11,898 nt of DNA from Chloroflexota bacterium (lineage in GTDB: Bacteria > Chloroflexota > Anaerolineae > Anaerolineales > Anaerolineaceae), in NCBI GenBank assembly GCA_023434145.1, contig JAEYTI010000277.1:1-11898 (forward strand). The letters are read 5' to 3'. Made by a program: the position numbers and the translations under genes. Within the stretch, counting starts at the first letter, position 1; the number at the start of each line of letters is the position of its first letter. The notes beneath the pieces are model-generated. The model did not search any database and had not been told where the DNA came from. It saw nothing but the letters and a program-made list of their open reading frames with translations. Shown here piece by piece: positions 1 through 4,897 of this stretch.

Positions 1-98
1 GCGAACGGCGCAAACCGCACTTCATCGACGCTGACCTGTGCGTGCGCTGCGGTATCTGCATGCAGGTCTGCAACTTCAACGCCATCGAAATCAACTAG
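1..98 (+). CDS. C-terminal fragment of a 4Fe-4S protein, probably HydB/HymB/NuoF-like ferredoxin tail
   Basis: Partial gene cut by the window start. The reading frame begins at base 3 and ends with TAG at 96-98, giving 31 residues. These contain one ferredoxin-type cluster motif, CVRCGICMQVC (C-x2-C-x2-C-x3-C), preceded by RRKPHFID and followed by NFNAIEIN. From family knowledge, a lysine/arginine-rich stretch, then KPH-x-ID, then this cysteine motif is typical of the last cluster in the C-terminal 2[4Fe-4S] tail of HydB/HymB-type NuoF proteins of NAD(P)-linked hydrogenases. Another ferredoxin-tailed oxidoreductase subunit is possible, because only the last cluster is visible. It would pass electrons between a flavin subunit and a catalytic subunit lying upstream. 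A hairpin begins about 25 bases after the stop. Confidence 0.75.
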   Translation, partial: ERRKPHFIDADLCVRCGICMQVCNFNAIEIN

Positions 99-115
99 CC
101 GCACCCTTCCAAATT

Positions 116-164
116 ACTTTCCGCGTGCCGTGTGGCTGATGACCGGCCACACGGCACGCAAAGT
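116..164 (+). repeat. Inverted repeat / RNA hairpin after the iron-sulfur gene
   Basis: A perfect 14-bp stem (123-136 with 146-159, 9-nt loop) lies 25 bases after the stop codon at 98. It extends outward by 5 bp (116-120 with 160-164) across a two-base bulge. No T-run follows the 3' arm, so it is not a classic intrinsic terminator. Its position suggests a transcript 3'-end, pausing or stability element. Confidence 0.7.
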
Positions 165-192
165 AGACACAACTTATTCGTAGCTCTGAAAT
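164..192 (+). promoter_or_regulatory. Weak candidate sigma-70-type promoter for nuoE-nuoF
   Basis: TAGACA (164-169) is separated by 17 bases from TGAAAT (187-192). These match 5/6 and 4/6 of the -35 and -10 consensus. A transcript would start near 199 and carry hairpin 243-286 in its leader. Such matches arise often by chance, so this is only a candidate. Confidence 0.2.
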
Positions 193-242
193 CCGCATTT
201 TACCGGTACCCGGCGGACTGGATTCTCTTAGAGGCTATCCAC

Positions 243-286
243 TTTGTTTGTTGAGCGCGCGCAGCCGCACGCACCCAACAAACAAA
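243..286 (+). repeat. Inverted repeat with TTTGTT-type arm in the nuoE leader
   Basis: An 11-bp perfect stem pairs TTTGTTTGTTG (243-253) with 276-286. An imperfect GC-rich inner helix runs toward a loop at 263-266. The 5' arm is T/G-rich and the 3' arm A/C-rich and followed by more A, so it lacks the U-tract of a + strand terminator. It ends 49 bases before the nuoE start. Confidence 0.65.
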
Positions 287-335
287 AAAAGATAGATTCT
301 TGGTTCACTCGACGTATCCGACCCGGAGGAGGAGC

Positions 336-815
336 ATGACGAACAACGAAGCAGTAAAAAATGGCACGCTCGAGGCGGTTCGAGCTGCCGTCCAGCGCCA
401 TGGCGCGACTCGGGACGAACTTATCCCCATTTTATCCGACGTAAATCGAACAGTAGGGTTCTTACCGGCTGAAGCATTAGAAGAGATCAGCCGGTTGATG
501 CACGTTCCGAAGAGCCAGTTGTTTTCGGTGGCGACCTTCTACCGTATGCTTTCGACCGAGAAAATGGGCCAGCATGTGGTGCAGTTCTGTGAGAGCGCCC
601 CGTGTCACGTGGTCGGCGGGCGGCAGGTGTGGGAAGCGCTGCAAGACGCGCTCGACCTGGAGCCAGGCCAGACCAGCGAAGACGGCAAGTGGACGCTGGT
701 GACGGTAAGCTGTCTGGGGGTGTGCGGTGTTGGGCCGGTGATCGTCATCGACGACGATATGTACGGCAACGTCACTCCGGCCCAGGTGGTCGAGATCCTG
801 AACCGTTACGAGTAG
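336..815 (+). CDS. nuoE: NuoE/HoxE-like NADH dehydrogenase 24 kDa-type subunit, thioredoxin-like [2Fe-2S] protein
   Basis: Predicted 159-residue cytoplasmic subunit of an NAD(H)-linked hydrogenase or related oxidoreductase. It carries one [2Fe-2S] cluster and partners with the NuoF-type flavoprotein encoded next. The ligand cysteines are visible in the family pattern: C85-x4-C90 (CESAPC) and C126-x3-C130 (CLGVC followed by GVGP). The N-terminal half has the usual helical region ending in SVATFYRML. Length is typical of NuoE/HoxE/HydC proteins. I chose ATG 336 because it follows a strong GGAGGAGGAG Shine-Dalgarno tract at 325-334. An in-frame upstream start at 300 would place that tract inside the gene. 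A perfect 28-bp hairpin separates it from nuoF. The catalytic partner is not in the window, so whether this is a HoxE, HydC or formate-dehydrogenase diaphorase subunit cannot be decided. Confidence 0.93.
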   Translation: MTNNEAVKNGTLEAVRAAVQRHGATRDELIPILSDVNRTVGFLPAEALEEISRLMHVPKSQLFSVATFYRMLSTEKMGQHVVQFCESAPCHVVGGRQVWEALQDALDLEPGQTSEDGKWTLVTVSCLGVCGVGPVIVIDDDMYGNVTPAQVVEILNRYE

Positions 816-823
816 CTGAGGAA

Positions 824-886
824 CTTTGTTGAGGGTTATTGTGTGGGGGCAACGGAGCTGCCCCCACACAATAACCCTCAACAAAG
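824..886 (+). repeat. Perfect 28-bp hairpin filling the nuoE-nuoF gap
   Basis: Arms 824-851 and 859-886 are exactly complementary over 28 bp around a 7-base loop (ACGGAGC). The structure starts 9 bases after the nuoE stop and ends 9 bases before the nuoF Shine-Dalgarno sequence (AGGAGA, 895-900). The 5' arm starts CTTTGTTG and becomes G-rich. The 3' arm ends CAACAAAG with no T-run. In RNA it would be extremely stable and could act as a processing, stability or attenuation element setting NuoE:NuoF output. Confidence 0.9.
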
Positions 887-905
887 GATCTATTAGGAGA
901 TCCCC

Positions 906-2576
906 ATGAAAACATATCGATCGATGGTTCTGGTATCCAGCGACCCCGCCAGCATGCAGCAGGGCGCGCAAGAAGTCTACCAGCGGCTAAATGAGGAGAT
1001 TTGCGCCTTCGGCATGCAGGATGAAATCAGCGTTTCGATGGTCGGCGACATCGGCCGCCACGACGCTACCCCGCTGGTGATTGTTTACCCCGAAGCGGTT
1101 ATTTATGGCCCGATTCGCCCGCAGGACGTGCACTTCCTGGTGGAAGAGCACCTGTACAAAGGGCGCATCGCAGCAGGCCTGCAAGCCCCCGCGCGCGAGC
1201 TGAGCGGGCGCATCGCCTGGCTCTCGGCCCGCAAAGGCACCTTGCCCGCCGAACAGCGCATTGTGCTGGAACGCGCCGGCATCATTGACCCCGACAGCCT
1301 GGAAGACTATATCGTTCACGATGGCTATGCCGCGCTAGGCAAAGCGCTGGGCGAGATGACCCCGGCGCAGGTAATCGATGAGATCAAGAAATCCGGGCTG
1401 AAAGGCCGCGGCGGCGCGGGCTTCCCCACCGGGCTCAAATGGTCTTTTGTGGCCAAAGCCCCTGGCGCGAAGAAGTACGTCATCTGCAACGCCGATGAGA
1501 GCGAGCCGGGCACCTTCAAAGACCGGCTGGTGCTGGAAGGCGACCCGCACAACATCATCGAAGCCATGGCGATCGCGGCCTACGCCGTGGGCGCGGACGA
1601 AGGTTACATCTATGTGCGCGGCGAGTACATGCTGGCGCAGAAACGCTTGCAGGCGGCCATCGAACAGGCGCGTGAGGTTGGGCTGCTGGGCAAGAATATC
1701 CTCGGCTCAGAATTCAGCTTCGACGTGCACATCCACGCCGGGGCCGGTGCATACATCTGCGGCGAAGAGACCGCGCTGATCGAATCGATCGAAGGCAAAC
1801 GCGGCGAACCGCGTGCCCGCCCGCCCTACCCCACTACCAACGGCCTGTGGAACATGCCCACCCTGGTCAACAACGTGGAAACACTCGCCAACGTCACGCC
1901 TATTCTCCGCCACGGCGCGGAGTGGTACCGCAGCTTTGGCACGCCCTCTTCGCCAGGGACCAAGGTCTACACCATCCTGGGCAACATCAACAACACCGGC
2001 CTGATCGAAGTGCCCATGGGCATCACGCTTCGCGAAGTGATCGCCATCTACACGCGCGGGATGAAGAATGGCAAGTCCTTCAAGCTGGCGCAGACGGGCG
2101 GCTCCAGCGGCTCGATCATCCCCGCCAGCTTGCAAGATACGCCCATGGACTTCGACTCGTTTACCCGCGCGGGCGTTTCGCTGGGCTCAGGCGCGCTGCT
2201 GATCTGCGACGAAGATACCTGCGTGGTCGACCTGGCCCGCTCGCTGATGACCTTCTTCAAGAACGAAAGCTGTGGCAAATGCAACCCCTGCCGCATTGGC
2301 ACCAACCGCGTCCTACAGCTCCTCACCAGCATCACCGAGGGCCGCGGCGAGCTGAAAGATCTCAACGAGCTGCTGTTGATGAGCGACAATCTGGCGCAGC
2401 TTTCCAACTGCGGCCTCGGCCAGACTGCCGGAACACCCATTAAAGACATCCTCACCCACTTCCGCGCAGAAGTAGAGGCGCATATCCGCCTGCGCGTATG
2501 TCCATCGGGCGTCTGCCCCATGCATCCGCGCGCGAAGCGCATCAAGCGCGACGTGCAGGTTAAAGTCGCAGGATAA
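906..2576 (+). CDS. nuoF: NuoF/HydB-like NADH-binding flavoprotein (FMN, one 4Fe-4S) with degenerate N-terminal domain
   Basis: Predicted 556-residue diaphorase subunit that oxidises NADH or reduces NAD+ through FMN. Residues 1 to about 100 resemble the thioredoxin-like domain of HydB/HoxF (PLVIVYPEAVIYG, then VEEHLYKGR), but the expected cysteine positions read SSDPAS and VGDIGR, so no [2Fe-2S] cluster can bind there. The FMN/NAD region starts with GRGGAGFPTGLKW near residue 167. GAGAYICGEETALIESIEGKR follows near 279. The N3-type [4Fe-4S] ligands are C456, C459, C462 and C502. The protein ends soon after RVCPSGVCPMHP (C532, C537), where HydB-type proteins continue into a 2[4Fe-4S] ferredoxin tail. 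Start ATG 906 has AGGAGA five bases upstream. It is probably in one transcription unit with nuoE. A strong terminator follows. Electron flow must therefore use only FMN and the N3-type cluster in this subunit. Confidence 0.95.
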   Translation: MKTYRSMVLVSSDPASMQQGAQEVYQRLNEEICAFGMQDEISVSMVGDIGRHDATPLVIVYPEAVIYGPIRPQDVHFLVEEHLYKGRIAAGLQAPARELSGRIAWLSARKGTLPAEQRIVLERAGIIDPDSLEDYIVHDGYAALGKALGEMTPAQVIDEIKKSGLKGRGGAGFPTGLKWSFVAKAPGAKKYVICNADESEPGTFKDRLVLEGDPHNIIEAMAIAAYAVGADEGYIYVRGEYMLAQKRLQAAIEQAREVGLLGKNILGSEFSFDVHIHAGAGAYICGEETALIESIEGKRGEPRARPPYPTTNGLWNMPTLVNNVETLANVTPILRHGAEWYRSFGTPSSPGTKVYTILGNINNTGLIEVPMGITLREVIAIYTRGMKNGKSFKLAQTGGSSGSIIPASLQDTPMDFDSFTRAGVSLGSGALLICDEDTCVVDLARSLMTFFKNESCGKCNPCRIGTNRVLQLLTSITEGRGELKDLNELLLMSDNLAQLSNCGLGQTAGTPIKDILTHFRAEVEAHIRLRVCPSGVCPMHPRAKRIKRDVQVKVAG

Positions 2577-2593
2577 CGCAGTTCAACTCAGGA

Positions 2594-2635
2594 AAAATCA
2601 AAGCAGCCACCGTGTTGGGTGGCTGCTTTGATTTT
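2594..2635 (+). terminator. Intrinsic (possibly bidirectional) terminator after nuoF
   Basis: An 18-bp perfect stem (2594-2611 with 2618-2635) has a 6-base loop (GTGTTG) and A-rich 5' and T-rich 3' ends (3' arm ending CTTTGATTTT). It starts 17 bases after the nuoF stop. On the opposite strand the stem is followed by five Ts, so it could stop transcription both ways. Unlike most hairpins here, its polarity is that of a classic terminator. It marks the end of the nuoE-nuoF unit. Confidence 0.8.
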
Positions 2636-2639
2636 AAGG

Positions 2640-3016
2640 CCTTTTCCGGTGTTGTCGGAATCGGAAGCAAATCTCTGCTTTTTCTGGCGAAAGAAGGAGG
2701 TTCGGGTGACTATTCGGTACGCTTTGTCATACAAAAATCACATGGTTTGTATTAAGCGCTTATGACATCTTTGAAGAATAGGAGGGATGTAATCACCTTC
2801 TTCTGTGACAATCAACAAACCGCAGCGGTGACACACAGCACTTATTCCCTGGCGAGAGAAGTGTTAAAACATAGGGAAGCTCTAGCCTATTGCTATGGGC
2901 TAGAAAGGTCGTCTTCACAGGCGAAATTCCTTAGAACCTATCCGAAAAGTATGTTTGGTGCTTGCGCGACGACATCGCGCAAGCACCAAGCACAAAGCAA
3001 TTCTCGGATAGATACC
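2640..3016. other. Intergenic region with no convincing gene; several inverted repeats
   Basis: This lies between the nuoF terminator and the cyclic-nucleotide-domain gene. An 85-codon open frame (2762-3019) exists, but it resembles no family I know and its second half runs through a large hairpin, so I do not call it a gene. A good Shine-Dalgarno sequence (AAGGAGG, 2694-2700) precedes a GTG at 2706 that opens a 19-codon frame. Its TGA (2763-2765) overlaps the ATG at 2762. A 10-bp hairpin with a TGCT loop lies at 2881-2904. Composition is lower in GC than the flanking genes. It may be decayed sequence or a regulatory region for the downstream gene. Confidence 0.4.
2938..3011. repeat. Compound inverted repeat, possibly a miniature transposable element remnant
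   Basis: The inner helix pairs 2952-2969 with 2975-2992 (18 bp, one T-G wobble, 5-base loop CGACA). The outer helix pairs CTATCCGA (2938-2945) with 3004-3011 (8 bp), separated by unpaired segments. The arrangement, with about 8-bp matching ends around a long hairpin in non-coding DNA, is compatible with a MITE-like element. The ends (CCTATCCGAAAAG) look transposon-like to me. No copy elsewhere in the window and no clear target duplication was seen. Confidence 0.45.
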
Positions 3017-3103
3017 TAGTAGTCTGTCAAAGCTGATTTTCATATTTGTTTGCGGCGCTATGCGCCGCAAACAAATATGAAAATGACAGTTGACAGAGCA
3101 CTA
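3017..3103 (+). repeat. 87-base compound hairpin directly upstream of the CNBD gene
   Basis: The core stem is 22 bp and perfect (3037-3058 with 3062-3083, 3-base loop TAT). Outside it, TCTGTCAA (3023-3030) pairs with 3090-3097 and TAGT (3017-3020) with 3100-3103, with short internal loops between. The 5' arm is T-rich (ATTTGTTTGCGGCGC) and the 3' arm A-rich, with no U-tract. It ends about 17 bases before a weak ribosome-binding region and 25 before the ATG at 3129. Confidence 0.85.
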
Positions 3104-3128
3104 AAGAGATTACGATTACAGGGTAGCC

Positions 3129-3608
3129 ATGTATCCGCAAGATGAGTATTCCAAAATGCTGCACCGCATCCCCTGGTTTGTCGACCTGAGCCAGGATCAG
3201 ATCGACCGCCTGTCCAGTATCACCTCGCTGCACCAGCTTGAAGCGGGTGATATTCTATTCCGCGAAGGCGACCGTGAGGATATGCTCTATATCTTGCTGG
3301 AAGGGCAGGTAAACTTACAGGTGGAAGTTCCCACACGCGGGCAGGTGACGGTATTCACGGCTGAGATGCTAGACGTGCTCGGCTGGTCGAGCCTAACACC
3401 GGTCGTGCGCCAGCGCACTGCCAGCGCCTATGCCAGCCGGCCCTCAACCCTGGTCAGCTTTAACAGCAAACTGCTTCAGCAGTTGTGTGACGAAGACCAC
3501 GAGTTGGGTTATGTGATTATGCGGCGGCTTGCGAACGTGGTAGCCAACCGGCTGCTCACCACTCGCTTGTGCATGCTCGATATGATCTCGCACACGATCC
3601 CCGTTTAG
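3129..3608 (+). CDS. Stand-alone cyclic-nucleotide-binding-type (Crp/Fnr N-terminal) domain protein without HTH
   Basis: A 159-residue soluble protein. Residues 15 to about 120 form the CRP-like beta-barrel: LEAGDILFREGDREDMLYIL (37-56), EGQVNLQVEV, then the cassette region LGWSSLTPVVRQRTASAYA (84-102). A helical segment like the CRP dimer helix follows (LANVVANRLLTTRLCMLDM), and the protein then stops, some 60 residues short of a usual Crp/Fnr regulator. It therefore has no DNA-binding domain. The cassette keeps Arg96-Thr-Ala but has Trp86 where cAMP-binding CRPs usually have a ribose-contacting Glu, so the ligand, if any, is uncertain. Such domains occur near hydrogenase genes. Here it lies between nuoF and the hyp operon, flanked by long hairpins on both sides, and a sensory or regulatory role is inferred. 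ATG 3129 has only a weak AGGG upstream. Confidence 0.88.
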   Translation: MYPQDEYSKMLHRIPWFVDLSQDQIDRLSSITSLHQLEAGDILFREGDREDMLYILLEGQVNLQVEVPTRGQVTVFTAEMLDVLGWSSLTPVVRQRTASAYASRPSTLVSFNSKLLQQLCDEDHELGYVIMRRLANVVANRLLTTRLCMLDMISHTIPV

Positions 3609-3618
3609 GATACTTCAA

Positions 3619-3679
3619 AGTTTGTTATTGGGTTGGGGCAGTGGAACGAAGTCCCCATGCCCCAACCCAACAACAAACT
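3619..3679 (+). repeat. 22-bp hairpin after the CNBD gene
   Basis: Arms 3619-3640 and 3658-3679 pair over 22 positions with one A-C mismatch (3627/3671), around a 17-base loop. It starts 10 bases after the stop codon. The 5' arm (AGTTTGTTATTGGGTTGGGG) resembles that of hairpin 824-886 in its TTTGTT start and GGGGCA end. No U-tract follows the 3' arm. Confidence 0.85.
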
Positions 3680-3725
3680 GAAACCACCCTCCGGACTCGG
3701 GTGCGCGCAGCACAAGCTTTTTAAC

Positions 3726-3734
3726 TGGTACAAT
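3726..3734 (+). promoter_or_regulatory. Candidate extended -10 promoter for the hyp operon
   Basis: TGGTACAAT is an extended -10 element (TGn plus TACAAT, 5/6 to consensus). No good -35 hexamer is seen 16-18 bases upstream, as is usual for extended -10 promoters. Transcription would start near 3741, within the first bases of hairpin 3739-3769, leaving about a 95-base leader before hypA. Confidence 0.4.
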
Positions 3735-3738
3735 GGGA

Positions 3739-3769
3739 ACACCTGTCGCCGGAAATCGGTGACAGGTGT
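3739..3769 (+). repeat. 13-bp hairpin at the expected 5' end of the hyp transcript
   Basis: Arms 3739-3751 and 3757-3769 pair over 13 bp (one G-T wobble) around a 5-base loop (GAAAT). Its left edge coincides with the start site expected from the candidate -10 at 3729-3734. It could therefore be a 5'-terminal stabilising hairpin, or alternatively an operator-like palindrome for a regulator. Confidence 0.65.
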
Positions 3770-3819
3770 CATGTTGATTTCAGGCCAAATGAAACAGACA
3801 TTTTAGACCAGAACAGTAT

Positions 3820-3825
3820 TATAAT
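3820..3825 (+). promoter_or_regulatory. Consensus -10 hexamer just upstream of hypA
   Basis: TATAAT lies 10 bases before the hypA ATG, but the -35 region is poor (CAGACA at 3795-3800, 19-base spacing). If used, transcription would begin within a few bases of the start codon, giving a nearly leaderless mRNA. hypA has no clear Shine-Dalgarno sequence, which fits, but a chance match in AT-rich DNA is equally possible. Confidence 0.22.
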
Positions 3826-3835
3826 AAGTGAAATT

Positions 3836-4180
3836 ATGCACGAACTTGCGGTAACAGAGAACATCTTGAGAATTGCCCTGGAATATGCCGAGCAGAACCA
3901 GGCCAAGCGCGTCACCGACCTGTATCTGGTGATCGGCAAGCTTTCCAGCATCATCGACGACTCTGTGCAGTTTTACTGGGATATGGTCACAGAAAATACG
4001 CTGTGCGCCGACTCGAAGCTGCACTTTGAGCGCGTGCCCGCCCAGCTTTCCTGCAATGACTGCGGCGTGGAATACACCCTCAGCAGCGACCTGACCCCCT
4101 GCCCCAACTGCCAGAGTCTCAACGTAAAGGTAGTCTCCGGCGACCAGTTTTTACTGGATAGTATTGAAATTGAGAAATAA
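3836..4180 (+). CDS. hypA: HypA, hydrogenase nickel insertion chaperone
   Basis: A 114-residue cytoplasmic metallochaperone that, with HypB, delivers Ni2+ to the [NiFe]-hydrogenase large subunit. The N-terminal MHELAVTENIL carries the invariant Met-His-Glu; His2 and the N-terminal amine form part of the nickel site. The structural zinc site is C73-x2-C76 (CNDC) and C89-x2-C92 (CPNC). The C-terminal VVSGDQFLLDSIEIE matches the family ending (GxE/DxxLxSIE). Length is normal (about 113-120). The MHE start makes ATG 3836 certain, although there is no clear Shine-Dalgarno sequence. It is the first gene of hypABFCDE and is followed by hypB after 9 bases. Confidence 0.98.
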   Translation: MHELAVTENILRIALEYAEQNQAKRVTDLYLVIGKLSSIIDDSVQFYWDMVTENTLCADSKLHFERVPAQLSCNDCGVEYTLSSDLTPCPNCQSLNVKVVSGDQFLLDSIEIEK

Positions 4181-4189
4181 GGGATAGCC

Positions 4190-4891
4190 ATGACAGCAAA
4201 TTCCTCCAGCGCCTCTACGCGCGTGACGATTGTTGAGAAGATCCTGAACGCGAACGATCAGGTTGCGGCGATGAACCGCGCCATGATGGACGACAACAAG
4301 GTGTTCTCGATCAATATTATGGCGTCACCAGGCGCGGGCAAAACCAGCTTTATTCTAAAAACCATTGAGGCACTCGTCCCTGCGTATCGCACCGGCGTCG
4401 TAGAGGGCGACACGGCCCCGGTAACCATCGATGCAGACAAAATCACCGCGGTGGGTATGCCCGCTGTGCAGATCAACACCGGCGGCGACTGCCACCTGGA
4501 TGCGATGATGCTCAAAGGCGGGCTCCAGCAGCTCCCCCTGGCTGAGATCGACCTGCTGATCGTAGAGAACGTTGGCAACCTGATCTGCCCGGCAGCATTC
4601 ACGCTCGGCACGCACCTGAACGTGCTGGTCGCCTCGATCCCCGAGGGCGACGACAAGCCGTATAAATACCCGGCTATCTACCGCGGCGTCGACGTGCTGA
4701 TCATCCAAAAGATCGACCTGCTGCCATACGTCCGCTTCAATATGGAATATTTCCGCCAGGGCGTCGAAATGCTCAACCCCGGCCTGCGCACCTTCCCGGT
4801 ATCCTGTGTCACGGGTGAGGGCATCGAAGACTGGGCAGCGTTCCTCCGCGGCCAACTCGCGCGCGAGCCCATCGCGGCGGCCAAGAAGTAG
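4190..4891 (+). CDS. hypB: HypB, hydrogenase nickel incorporation GTPase
   Basis: A 233-residue SIMIBI-class GTPase that couples GTP hydrolysis to nickel transfer with HypA. Visible motifs are the P-loop SPGAGKTS (46-53), VEGDTAP, the metal-binding Cys101-His102 in NTGGDCHLDA at the switch region, VENVGNLICP, and the C-terminal SCVTGEGIEDW. The N-terminus lacks both the CxxCGC motif of E. coli HypB and any histidine-rich nickel-storage stretch, so only the G-domain metal site is available. The guanine-specificity motif, normally NKxD, reads QKID here (Gln173), an unusual change at a base-contacting residue. A Shine-Dalgarno-like AAGGGA lies five bases before ATG 4190. The gap to hypF is 6 bases, which suggests translational coupling. 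Confidence 0.97.
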   Translation: MTANSSSASTRVTIVEKILNANDQVAAMNRAMMDDNKVFSINIMASPGAGKTSFILKTIEALVPAYRTGVVEGDTAPVTIDADKITAVGMPAVQINTGGDCHLDAMMLKGGLQQLPLAEIDLLIVENVGNLICPAAFTLGTHLNVLVASIPEGDDKPYKYPAIYRGVDVLIIQKIDLLPYVRFNMEYFRQGVEMLNPGLRTFPVSCVTGEGIEDWAAFLRGQLAREPIAAAKK

Positions 4892-4897
4892 CGGATT

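Noticed and set aside
2644..2660. Small TTCCG/CGGAA hairpin after the nuoF terminator
   Set aside because: It has only 5 bp and no T-run, so it is indistinguishable from chance.
2724..2752. TTGTCA-17-TTGTAT as a promoter for the region before the CNBD gene
   Set aside because: The -10 matches consensus at only 3 of 6 positions, too weak to report as a feature.
2762..3019. 85-codon open frame between nuoF and the CNBD gene
   Set aside because: No recognisable family, composition unlike the neighbouring genes, and its second half is formed by an 18-bp inverted repeat. ATG 2762 has no good Shine-Dalgarno sequence of its own.
3090..3118. TTGACA as a -35 element for the CNBD gene
   Set aside because: No acceptable -10 is found at 16-18 bases (best is TACGAT at 15), and the hexamer is part of the outer stem of the hairpin.
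116..3679. CRISPR array from the repeated hairpins
   Set aside because: The hairpins differ in sequence and spacing. There are no regular direct repeats, spacers or cas genes.
4190..4310. N-terminal nickel-storage region in HypB
   Set aside because: No histidine-rich stretch or CxxCGC motif is present in the first 40 residues.
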